Shown one piece after another: positions 17,633 to 25,959 of a stretch of DNA of 64,000 nt. The stretch is taken from positions 930,001 through 994,000 of the forward strand of contig JACKJR010000001.1 in NCBI GenBank assembly GCA_020637855.1, in the 5' to 3' direction. How positions within the stretch are numbered: the first letter of the stretch is position 1; each line of letters starts with the position of its first letter. The notes under the pieces are model-generated. The model searched no databases. It was given only the letters and a program-made list of their open reading frames with translations, and was not told the origin of the DNA. The DNA is from Rhodobiaceae bacterium. Lineage in GTDB: Bacteria > Pseudomonadota > Alphaproteobacteria > Rhizobiales > Tepidamorphaceae. The translations under genes were made by a program, and so were the position numbers.

Positions 17633-19641
17633 GTCGATGCGTCCCAATCCTGGATTTCTGCAGCTGGCTTCGGGTGAGAAATCTTCAGGTGGGTCTTCAG
17701 GGGGGCTGCACAAAGTTCATCGCAGCTCATCCGGACAACGATGCATCTTGCGGCTTCCAGTGCCCCGAACGCCGGTGAGACCTCAATATCCTCAAGCTGT
17801 ATCGAAACGGGTTGACCGTCATTGTCATTCGTGAATGCCATGCAGGCGAGAGTGACGCCTTTCTTGCTGATTTCGACAGCGTTTTCGCGCACCTGCCGAA
17901 CGCTCAGGTGAGGCGAGATACAATACCGGATTTCTGCGCTCGTCTTTCCTTCCCGCGGTGTTCCGAGCAGTCTATCGGTGATCGTGTAACCATCAGGAAC
18001 CGCGAGCGCCACGTTGCGTTGGTGGACAAGTCCGAAGCACCTCTTGTAGCCATCATGACAGGCAACAGCGCACAGCCCGCCCTCGGTCCGGCTCATGGGA
18101 ATGCGCCAGGCTCTTGCTTTCTGCGACCAGTTGAACGGCCCGGCAATGCGGCTCTGATTTTCGCCGCTGATGCAAAGCGTGTTATGCGCCTGCGTTCCCC
18201 GGAAGTGGTCACGCTCCGGTCCGCCGGAATGATAGAGATAGGTGCCGGCATCTACGATCACCGGCTCGCCATCCGCATGCATCCAGACTGAGAGGGCGTC
18301 AGCATGTCCGTGTGCGGCAATGGACAGATAGCCAAGCGGTCCATGATCCAGCGCCAGCAAGGTGTGGCGGCCCGCCATATCTTGCCGGAAGATTGTGTAT
18401 CCGCCGGCGTCGAACGCACGCCAGCCTTTGGGCCCTTCGCCGCAGCCAACCGCACCACCCATCACAATGTTGCGCAGATGAAGGGGAATTGCCGGAGGCG
18501 CCAGTTCCGGGCGCTGCAAATGTGAGCACAGGCAAGCGAGCACGGATGAACAATAGTATTCTTCCCGTTTGGTCTGCGAGCAGATGACCCGGCCTTCGTC
18601 ATCGTCACCGATCCTTGGCTGATGACCGTTTTGGTCTGTAATCCAGCGCAGGTGTTCCGCGGCTGCTTGGAGCCTTTCATCGACGCTAACCGGAAACGGT
18701 TTGCCTGACGCTTCTGCCGTCTGAAGGCAGAGCAGGAGCCATTCCAGCGTGAAGCATGTATAAGTCGGCGACTGCTCGGCTCCGACACCGTCTTCGAGGA
18801 TTTGCTTGTTCAGTTCGGTGACGAGAGTCTCGCGTCCATAGCGCTCATGATCGCCGGCGTACGGTAGCTCCGGCCACAAGGTTCCAAGCAGAAATAACGC
18901 CGCCGCCTCTGCGATCAGGTGATTGTTCGCCGATGAGAACCGGGATGGATAGCATGCCAGCCAATAGGCATGAGCGGCGAGACAGCGGGAGATTTTCGCG
19001 CGCATGGCATCGCAAATATTGTCTTCGCCGATTGCGCCAAGCACGAACATGATGCTGATCGCGCGCAGGGCCAGTTCGATACCGGAGGTCCAGTTGATGC
19101 CGTCAAAGGGCGGGTTCGCGTCGATCCAGCTTTCGATCTCCTCAAGGCAGAATGTCGCCAGCGCCTTTTCACCGGTTGCCGCGTGAAGCGCTGCAATCGG
19201 CTGCAGGTATTGCAGACGGTTGAGTTCCCAGACGTGTTTCACGTCTCCGAGCTGATCTGAATGCCGGTAATCGATACCGAAGCAGTACACATCCTGCGGC
19301 CAGTTGCGTCCGGTGCCGGGGTCGAGGTGCCATTTGCCGTCTCGCGAAACCTCCGGCCAATCCACGCCGAGAAAACGGTAGCCTTGCGACATGCTTTTTG
19401 ACGCAACCGCTTTCCATGTGCCGATCAGGTCGTTTCCTGCACTGCGGAAACGCTCAAGCGGAAGTGGCAGGCGCGGCAATATGTCTGGCGTGTCGGCGAA
19501 ATATGTCCAGCCGAAGGAGCGCTTCCCGGCACGGCGTTTTCTGGCGAGTTCGGTAAACCGATGAGCAATTTCACCCGCGCTCATCGCACGCAGACGGTTC
19601 GCGTACCATTGCGCTTTGCTGAGTGCGTTGCCTGTGGTCAT
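17629..19641 (-). CDS. Heparinase II/III family protein
   Basis: 670 aa. An alpha-helical toroid occupies the first half (WTSGIELALRAISIM, NNHLIAEAAALFLLGTLWPE) and a beta-sandwich the second (AAHGHADALSVWMHADG, with the His-x-His-Ala-Asp motif of the PL12/PL15-type lyases; FRGTQAHNTLCI). AGGAG precedes the ATG by six bases; the TTG at 19659 is not needed. There is no signal peptide, which is common for these proteins in polysaccharide biosynthesis loci. It may act as a lyase or epimerase-like tailoring enzyme on uronic-acid residues. It lies between the initiating transferase and the broken sulfotransferase. Confidence 0.88.
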   Translation of the reverse strand: MTTGNALSKAQWYANRLRAMSAGEIAHRFTELARKRRAGKRSFGWTYFADTPDILPRLPLPLERFRSAGNDLIGTWKAVASKSMSQGYRFLGVDWPEVSRDGKWHLDPGTGRNWPQDVYCFGIDYRHSDQLGDVKHVWELNRLQYLQPIAALHAATGEKALATFCLEEIESWIDANPPFDGINWTSGIELALRAISIMFVLGAIGEDNICDAMRAKISRCLAAHAYWLACYPSRFSSANNHLIAEAAALFLLGTLWPELPYAGDHERYGRETLVTELNKQILEDGVGAEQSPTYTCFTLEWLLLCLQTAEASGKPFPVSVDERLQAAAEHLRWITDQNGHQPRIGDDDEGRVICSQTKREEYYCSSVLACLCSHLQRPELAPPAIPLHLRNIVMGGAVGCGEGPKGWRAFDAGGYTIFRQDMAGRHTLLALDHGPLGYLSIAAHGHADALSVWMHADGEPVIVDAGTYLYHSGGPERDHFRGTQAHNTLCISGENQSRIAGPFNWSQKARAWRIPMSRTEGGLCAVACHDGYKRCFGLVHQRNVALAVPDGYTITDRLLGTPREGKTSAEIRYCISPHLSVRQVRENAVEISKKGVTLACMAFTNDNDGQPVSIQLEDIEVSPAFGALEAARCIVVRMSCDELCAAPLKTHLKISHPKPAAEIQDWDAST

Positions 19642-19655
19642 TACGGCTCCTGGTC

Positions 19656-21065
19656 TCAATAAACGTCACGGTTACCGAAGATGGTGAGAACCGTTCGCGC
19701 AATGATCCGCAGGTCGAAGCCGAATGACCAGTTATCAAGATAGTAGAGATCATAGGCCACGCGGCGAGCCATCTTTTCATCGGTGTCGGTCTCGCCACGC
19801 AGTCCGTTCACCTGCGCCCAGCCAGTGATACCCGGCCTGACATTATGGCGGCGCGCATAGCGCATGACGCGCTGCTCGTAATAGCGGTTGTGTGCTACAG
19901 CGTGCGGGCGCGGGCCGATCAGCGACATCTCTCCATACAAGACGTTGATGAGCTGCGGCAGCTCGTCGATGCTAGTGCGGCGCAGGAACCGGCCGAGGCG
20001 GGTGATGCGCGCATCGCCCCGCGTGGCCTGCTTCACTTCCGCGCCGTCGTCTTGCGTGGTCATTGTGCGGAACTTGATGATGCGGAACGGTTCCTCGTTG
20101 AACCCGTAGCGCGTCTGCATAAACAGCGCCGGCCCCCGGCTTTCCAGCCTGATGGCAATGCCGATCAAGATCAGCAACGGCGCAAGCAGAACAAGCGTGA
20201 TTGCCGAAACGGCAACGTCGAAGGCCCGCTTCAAAGCCTGATCGAATGGTGTCAGCCGCTGGCGGCTGAGCACGACGCCTGTGACATCACCGATGCGGCC
20301 GGTTCCGATATCCCTGAAGCGGTCGAGCAGCCCATCTTGTGCGATGTACAGATTGGCGGGCACGTTGATCATGGCATCGACGATATGCTTGATGATTTCG
20401 GCCTGCTTCATAGGGATCGTGATGACAATATCGTCCGGTCCCAGTTCGCGTGCTCGTTCGACAGCAACTGAGACGGTTGTATCGAGCTTTTCGGTATCCT
20501 TGCCCGGGATTGGAATCTGGATTGCGTCAATGACGCTCAGTCCCCGGTTACCGGAAGCCTGCGCTGACACGAAGCGATTGATCTCCTCGGCATTTCCAAC
20601 CACCAGTATGCGCCTGGGCGTGATCAGCCCCTGGTGAACCGCGCGGGTGACCGTCTTGGATATTGCAAGGCGGGCCGAAATCATGCCGATAAAGCCGAAA
20701 ACATAGCTGAGCAGGATCGCGCCGCGCGAATGGTCCTCTAGTGTCTTGCTGACAAACAATATGAACAAGGTGATGACGAACGTGCTGTTCCACACAAGGA
20801 ACATTTCGGCCAGGTTGGCGCGTTTGCCTGCGCCGGCATGGATGTCCTGATCTGCGCGCATGAGGATGACGAACGCATAGGAGAGGCCGGATAGCAGCGC
20901 ATAAATGCCAAGCCGCGTCAGCGATCCTGTACTGTGATATACCGCAAGGTGATAGCTGAGATGCGCGATTGCCACCGCGCAGGCGACGAGAAATGCCTCG
21001 CTTGCCACGGAAAGCGCCATTGCAGCGCTGGCACGAACTGTCCAGCTTCGTGACACGTTGAGCAT
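19656..21065 (-). CDS. Undecaprenyl-phosphate sugar phosphotransferase (WcaJ/ExoY type), copy 1
   Basis: 469 aa polyisoprenyl-phosphate hexose-1-phosphate transferase. Four N-terminal membrane helices are followed by a Rossmann-like CoA-binding domain (RRILVVGNAEEINR), then the catalytic bacterial sugar transferase domain: KRAFDVAVSAI, RIIKFRTM, LRRTSIDELPQLINVL, IGPRPHA and VRPGITGWAQVNGLRGETD. It starts the lipid-linked repeat unit. It is the first gene of the minus-strand operon that runs down to 7754. A paralogue of the same architecture is at 25956. Confidence 0.93.
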   Translation of the reverse strand: MLNVSRSWTVRASAAMALSVASEAFLVACAVAIAHLSYHLAVYHSTGSLTRLGIYALLSGLSYAFVILMRADQDIHAGAGKRANLAEMFLVWNSTFVITLFILFVSKTLEDHSRGAILLSYVFGFIGMISARLAISKTVTRAVHQGLITPRRILVVGNAEEINRFVSAQASGNRGLSVIDAIQIPIPGKDTEKLDTTVSVAVERARELGPDDIVITIPMKQAEIIKHIVDAMINVPANLYIAQDGLLDRFRDIGTGRIGDVTGVVLSRQRLTPFDQALKRAFDVAVSAITLVLLAPLLILIGIAIRLESRGPALFMQTRYGFNEEPFRIIKFRTMTTQDDGAEVKQATRGDARITRLGRFLRRTSIDELPQLINVLYGEMSLIGPRPHAVAHNRYYEQRVMRYARRHNVRPGITGWAQVNGLRGETDTDEKMARRVAYDLYYLDNWSFGFDLRIIARTVLTIFGNRDVY

Positions 21066-21253
21066 GCGTTGTCCCACAATGATCCAAAACACCGCCGCCA
21101 GACGGTTGAGAACAGGGAAACTGCAACCCGTGTGCCATGGTGGCCCAATAGCCGCAGGCCTACTGTGTGCTGCCATCCGGAGCGAATATGTGTATGAAGC
21201 TGTTGGCTATTCATGCGCGCGGCAGATGTTCCAGCGAGATAACGGAACCGGGG

Positions 21254-22162
21254 ATGAAAGCGGAGACAGGCCGGCACTACTTCGTCATCTACAACACCAG
21301 TGCGGGCCGGTTGCGATACGGCGCGATGGAGCGGCTGAGCGCGTTTTTTCAGAACAGAAAACTGGCCGCGTCCTTTAGCACCATCGATGCCTGCGATTGG
21401 TCGGATGTCCGCGCCAAACTGAACCGGGGCAGGGAGGTGCGTTTCGTTGTTGCCGCAGGCGATGGCACGCTGCGTCTTACCCTCGAAAGGCTGTGGCAAC
21501 GCAAGCTGCTCGGCAAGGTCGCCGTGGCCTTTGTGCCGCTCGGCAGTGCCAACATCGCTGCCCTTTCTCTAGGTTTGCCGCGGGCGATGTCCAAGGCGCT
21601 GGAGCTTGCCGTGTCCGGCACGCCAAGACCGGTCGATCTCGGGCTCGTCGACAATCGCCATGTGTTTTTCATTGCGGCGATTTTCGGCGCTGTTTCCGAT
21701 GTGACGGTGCGTGCGCGCCGTGATTTCAAGGAACGCTTCGGCATATTTGCCTATCTTTTGTGCCTGGACCGCCTGTTGCTGAATGATTATCGCGGTAGCG
21801 TTTTCCGGGTTTCATACGACGAGGACGGTAAGCAGCAGGAAGTGGACAGCCACTCGCTCATTGTCTGTAACCAGCTCAACATCGGCAACCTCAAGCCCGC
21901 CCGCCACATCACCGCCGACGATAAGCATCTCGACCTGATCACCTTGCACAACACCCGATTCTGGGGCCTGTTTACCGCGGCGTGGGAGTTTTTCAGGGGG
22001 CAGCGTGACAGCCGTGTCCTGCGGCACCGGCCCATTGAAAGGACGATCTGCAAACTCACCGGCTTCAAGGGGCATGTGCATCTCGATGGCGACGAGTGCC
22101 TTGATCTCGGTGAAACCATCGACTTCCGGGTCATGCCGCATGCCGCACGGATTGTTACTTGA
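21254..22162 (+). CDS. Diacylglycerol/sphingosine-kinase-like lipid kinase
   Basis: 302 aa from ATG 21254. The N-terminal DAGK catalytic fold shows YNTSAGRL and the nucleotide-binding AAGDGTLRLTLE (usual form GGDGT, here AGDGT). It is followed by VPLGSANIAALSLGLP, equivalent to the PLGTxNDFAR motif but with Ser-Ala in place of Thr-Asn. The C-terminal part has the beta-sheet typical of YegS/LCB5-like kinases. Divergent from the initiating transferase. The substrate is unknown. Further in-frame ATGs upstream at 21188 and 21194 are possible but less likely. Confidence 0.78.
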   Translation: MKAETGRHYFVIYNTSAGRLRYGAMERLSAFFQNRKLAASFSTIDACDWSDVRAKLNRGREVRFVVAAGDGTLRLTLERLWQRKLLGKVAVAFVPLGSANIAALSLGLPRAMSKALELAVSGTPRPVDLGLVDNRHVFFIAAIFGAVSDVTVRARRDFKERFGIFAYLLCLDRLLLNDYRGSVFRVSYDEDGKQQEVDSHSLIVCNQLNIGNLKPARHITADDKHLDLITLHNTRFWGLFTAAWEFFRGQRDSRVLRHRPIERTICKLTGFKGHVHLDGDECLDLGETIDFRVMPHAARIVT

Positions 22163-22328
22163 GCGATTCCGCCTCCGCACGGTCCGCTTTAAGCCGTTTG
22201 CATTAACTCAAGATCGCGTTAGTCACTGAACTGCCTGCGAACGCATGCTAATCTTCATGGACTGCTGCTCTGTTCCGGCTACCGGTCGGATATTTGTGCC
22301 GCGCAAGTAGCCAGTTTCAGGATTGAGT

Positions 22329-22739
22329 ATGGCGTCCGGTAGATTTTCCCGTATGTGGCGGGTGTACGGTGTCGTTGTTCTTGCTGCGGCGGGTCTTGCC
22401 GGTTGTGATGGCAAAGCGGCGGTTCCCCAGGAGATGGCAGCTGCGGTAGAGCGTGGCGAGAATTATTTCCACGATTACTGCGCCCCGTGCCACAGACCAG
22501 AATACGGTGCTTTCGCGCCAAATTTGCACGGCGTTCTAGGCCGCGACGCGGGATCGACGGATTTCAGCTATTCCCCGGCCTTCAAGGCGCAGGACTTCAC
22601 CTGGGACGAGGACAGCCTGCGTGCGTTCCTGCAATATCCGCGACAGGTCGTGCCGGATAACAGAATGGCGTTCTTCGGCTTCGAAGATGAACGCATGCGC
22701 GAAGATATCGTTGCTTTTTTCAAGTACAAAATGAAGTAG
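22329..22739 (+). CDS. Class I cytochrome c lipoprotein
   Basis: 136 aa. A lipoprotein signal (VVVLAAAGLAGC) is followed by one haem-attachment motif CAPCH and a plausible Met ligand in VPDNRMAFFG. The domain looks like a small mono-haem cytochrome c, anchored by lipid on the periplasmic face. It stands 24 bases before the GMC oxidoreductase, so it is probably its electron acceptor. A TTG at 22323 is also in frame but unnecessary. Confidence 0.87.
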   Translation: MASGRFSRMWRVYGVVVLAAAGLAGCDGKAAVPQEMAAAVERGENYFHDYCAPCHRPEYGAFAPNLHGVLGRDAGSTDFSYSPAFKAQDFTWDEDSLRAFLQYPRQVVPDNRMAFFGFEDERMREDIVAFFKYKMK

Positions 22740-22763
22740 GCAGCCCGCAGCCGGGATCGATTT

Positions 22764-24326
22764 ATGAGTTACAGGAATTTCATTGATGCGCGGCAGGTCG
22801 AGACCGGCGAACTGGTGCAGGCCGATGTCTGCATCATTGGCGGCGGCGCGGCCGGCACGACACTTGCCAGGCAGTTTGCGGGCTCGCAGCTGCGCGTCGT
22901 GCTTCTTGAAGCAGGCGGCATGAATATCGACCCCAAGGTCAACCGCCAATCGACCGTTACCGACATAGGCCGCAATTACGGCGCCGAGGCCAAGCGGCTG
23001 CGCTACTTCGGCGGCACGACGAACCACTGGGGTGGACAGTGTCTGCCGCTGGAACCCGATGACTTCGAGCGCAAGGAGTGGATCGAGCATTCCGGCTGGC
23101 CGTACGGCTATGATGAACTGGAACCCTATTACGAGCGCGCCCACGCCCTGATGAAGCTCGGGCCGTTCGACTACAGACCCGGACCGCTTGCCGCTGCCCT
23201 GGGGCTTGAGACATTTCCGTTCGACCCCGGCAGGGTGCGCACGACCATGGCCAAATACAACCGGTTCCGGTTCGGCCTTGAATTCGCAGATGAGATAGGT
23301 GCTGCAAAGAACATCCAAACGTTCATCTACGCGGATGTTACCGGACTTGAGTTCGACGATGCGGCCGGTCAGTCGATCTCGACGGTCAATATAAGCACGA
23401 TCGCGGGTAACAGCTTCGCGGTGAAATCGCGTGTTTTCATCCTTGCCGCCGGAGGTATTGAAAACGCACGGCTGCTGCTGATCAGCAATACGCAGCGGCC
23501 GATGGGCATCGGTAATCATTCCGATTGTGTCGGCCGCTATTTCATGGACCACCTTTGGTATCCGAGCGGACTTATCCTGCCGGGATCAGGTAAGCCGTCA
23601 TTCGGGCTCTATCTCAGCGAAATCCCCTATCAGGGATACGCTGTTCGCTGCCATCTGAATCTTTCGCACGAGCTCACGCAGGCACTTCGGTTGACCAAGT
23701 ACAGGAGCGAACTGGGTGCCGTGGACCAGCAGTACTACCGGCTCTGGCATCTATACCACCGCGGTCCGGATGCCGGGGACATCATGCATTTGATTGCTGA
23801 TCCGTTTGCGACCGGCCAGGCGCTCAAATGCCGGTCGGATACGCCTCCCGGAGCCTATCTCCTGAAGAACTATGTCGAGCAAACGCCAAACCCGGCAAGC
23901 CGGGTGATGCTGTCGGGTGAAAAGGACATGTTCGGCCGTTCCCAGACCGACCTCGACTGGCAGATTTCGGCGCAGGATCACAACTCCGTGGTGGCTGCCC
24001 AGATCGCCATAGCCCAGGAGGTGGGGCGCTCGGGTTTCGGCCGCGCTCGTATCGACATTGGCAAGATCGCTGAAGATTCCCGCGAAGCGCTGCAGGGCTG
24101 TGGCGGTGGTGCGCATCATATGGGCACGACACGGATGTCGGCGAACCCGGCCAATGGTGTTGCAGACGGCGATGCGCGCGTTCACGCAACGAACAATCTC
24201 TACATCGCGGGCAGCTCTTTGTTCCCGACAGGCGGGTGTGCCAATCCGACGCTGACGATTATCGCAATGACCCTGCGGCTTGCCGATCACCTGCGTATAC
24301 GCTTCGAGAAGGAGGGCATCATATGA
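22764..24326 (+). CDS. GMC-family FAD oxidoreductase
   Basis: 520 aa glucose-methanol-choline oxidoreductase. The N-terminal FAD loop CIIGGGAAGTTLAR and the flavin region FGGTTNHWGG are clear. The C-terminal half has GGGAHHMGTTRM and the conserved NPTLTIIAMTLRLADHL. There is no signal peptide of its own. The next gene, overlapping by ATGA, encodes a small Tat-signal protein, so export by hitch-hiking is likely, as in membrane-bound gluconate and sorbitol dehydrogenases. The electron path would be FAD to the cytochrome encoded just upstream. The substrate is unknown; a sugar alcohol or polysaccharide end is possible given the location. Confidence 0.88.
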   Translation: MSYRNFIDARQVETGELVQADVCIIGGGAAGTTLARQFAGSQLRVVLLEAGGMNIDPKVNRQSTVTDIGRNYGAEAKRLRYFGGTTNHWGGQCLPLEPDDFERKEWIEHSGWPYGYDELEPYYERAHALMKLGPFDYRPGPLAAALGLETFPFDPGRVRTTMAKYNRFRFGLEFADEIGAAKNIQTFIYADVTGLEFDDAAGQSISTVNISTIAGNSFAVKSRVFILAAGGIENARLLLISNTQRPMGIGNHSDCVGRYFMDHLWYPSGLILPGSGKPSFGLYLSEIPYQGYAVRCHLNLSHELTQALRLTKYRSELGAVDQQYYRLWHLYHRGPDAGDIMHLIADPFATGQALKCRSDTPPGAYLLKNYVEQTPNPASRVMLSGEKDMFGRSQTDLDWQISAQDHNSVVAAQIAIAQEVGRSGFGRARIDIGKIAEDSREALQGCGGGAHHMGTTRMSANPANGVADGDARVHATNNLYIAGSSLFPTGGCANPTLTIIAMTLRLADHLRIRFEKEGII

Positions 24327-24679
24327 GCGACAGGATGCGTTTTACCCGACGCGCTCTCCTTGCCGGTACGGGAGTGAGCGTGCTTGCGGGGGCGGCATAC
24401 AGCGTGCCGCTCTATTCCGGCTATGCCTCGTCCTGCATGCCGGCAGGTTCAGGTGGCAATCCCGGCATGGCAAGCCTGCGCCGGATCGGGTTGGCCTATT
24501 TGCGATCCGGCCACGAGCACAATCCCGCCGATGCCATGAGCGAGACCGCCCGGTTGGAGCATGGCGAACTTGAAAATCGCATCGCAGCCGATTTTGAAGC
24601 AGGGCGGATTGTGATTTGTGACGGCTGGGTCCTGTCTGAGACGGAAGCCCGCCATTGCGGAACCATAGCACTGTCGTAG
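24323..24679 (+). CDS. Small Tat-exported protein, probable accessory subunit of the GMC oxidoreductase
   Basis: 118 aa. The N-terminus is a twin-arginine signal: TRRALLAGTGVSVLAGAAYS. The mature part is about 90 aa, with a single Cys near its start (SSCMPAG) and a C-terminal GWVLSETEARHCGTIAL. The start ATG overlaps the TGA of the GMC gene. I do not recognise a named domain, but position and signal match the small gamma subunits that carry GMC dehydrogenases through the Tat system. Confidence 0.72.
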   Translation: MSDRMRFTRRALLAGTGVSVLAGAAYSVPLYSGYASSCMPAGSGGNPGMASLRRIGLAYLRSGHEHNPADAMSETARLEHGELENRIAADFEAGRIVICDGWVLSETEARHCGTIALS

Positions 24680-24705
24680 GCGGAAACTTCGCCAGGCGCT
24701 TTTCG

Positions 24706-25959
24706 TTATTCGGCGTATGTGCCAGTGCGCGTTTGATGCGATGGCATACGTAAACTCGCCGCAAACAACCCCCAGACCGCTCCGCTGAGCAGATAGTAAT
24801 GCCGCCAGTGGTCGGTATCGATGATGAAGCCCAGTAGCGTCACGACACTGAAGGTCGAGAACACGGCAATTGCATAGGGTTGGAACGATGTTCGCCGCAG
24901 CGCTGCTACTGCGCTGGCAAACAGCGATACCAGCGCGAACGCGGCATATGTGAACCCGCCCAGCCAGCCGTAGGATGCGAATGCATTCACATAGACGTTG
25001 TGAGGGTCTTCGCCGAACTTGGTGCGGAACTTCATCGCGCCATAGCCATTGGGATGTTTCATCAGATCCGGGATGGCGATGGTTTGCTTGCCGAAGCGGC
25101 CCATTGCCCCGCCGTCATAGGACTGAATGAGTTGCGCGCGCTGCTCGAACAGTTGCGCGACTTTCGGCACGCTCAGCAATGCGACGATGAGTGCTGCAGC
25201 CGCCAGAATCGCACCAATGGCGGAAAAGACGATCCGCGCGCGCGACCCCGGGGTCCGACTTGTCGCAAACAGCAGCCAGCCGAACACGGCAAATGACAGG
25301 ACCGTATGGCCCCATGCGCCGCGCGAGAATGAAAGCAGCAGGGCCACCATGATCGGCGCCAGCAATGCGATTGACACGATGACCTGACGCAGGTTGCCGC
25401 GCAGGATATCAAGAACGAGAAAGAGCGCCGGCAGAACCAGGAACGGCCCCATCACGTTGGGGTCCTTGAATGTGCCGCGCGCGCGTCCATACAGGGTGAA
25501 GAGATCGCCTGTGCCGCCGATATTGAAATATCCCGCGATGGCGGTGAACGCTGCGACGAGCGCTGCGGCGATATAGGCGGACCTGACGATCTTCATCCTG
25601 CCGGGGTCTTCGGCGATGATCAGCGCCAGAATGATGACGGTGACGGCGAGATAAGCCGACACGGCGACGAATTTCACCTGTGTCATGTCGGCATCGATGG
25701 TCGCCATCGATGCCATGCCGCCAAAATTGAACAGCGCCAGAAGCAAAGTCGGGATGATCACCACGGGCGGGATGGCCATGCCGCGCAGCGCGGCAATTAT
25801 GGTCAGCGCGACGAAGCCATATTCGTAGGGAGAGGGCTCTATGAAGGCGAAAGCCCCGCAGAAGACCGTGAGCCACAGCGATAACGGCAAAAGGCGGCCT
25901 GCGAGATAGCGCAGGCCGCGCAATGTGTCCGGTTGTGCTGTTGCCGTGGCAGCAGTCAA
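24706..25959 (-). CDS. O-antigen ligase/Wzy-like polymerase
   Basis: 417 aa with 10-12 predicted membrane helices. The Wzy_C-like region is visible: GTFKDPNVMGPFLVLPALF, SFSRGAWGHTVLS, and a large periplasmic loop with HPNGYGAMKF and DPHNVYVNAFASYGWLGG. It probably polymerises the repeat unit at the periplasmic face. The start is TTG at 25959, overlapping the TGA of the initiating transferase (TTGA), which suggests coupling. An ATG start would remove the first helices. Confidence 0.87.
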   Translation of the reverse strand: MTAATATAQPDTLRGLRYLAGRLLPLSLWLTVFCGAFAFIEPSPYEYGFVALTIIAALRGMAIPPVVIIPTLLLALFNFGGMASMATIDADMTQVKFVAVSAYLAVTVIILALIIAEDPGRMKIVRSAYIAAALVAAFTAIAGYFNIGGTGDLFTLYGRARGTFKDPNVMGPFLVLPALFLVLDILRGNLRQVIVSIALLAPIMVALLLSFSRGAWGHTVLSFAVFGWLLFATSRTPGSRARIVFSAIGAILAAAALIVALLSVPKVAQLFEQRAQLIQSYDGGAMGRFGKQTIAIPDLMKHPNGYGAMKFRTKFGEDPHNVYVNAFASYGWLGGFTYAAFALVSLFASAVAALRRTSFQPYAIAVFSTFSVVTLLGFIIDTDHWRHYYLLSGAVWGLFAASLRMPSHQTRTGTYAE

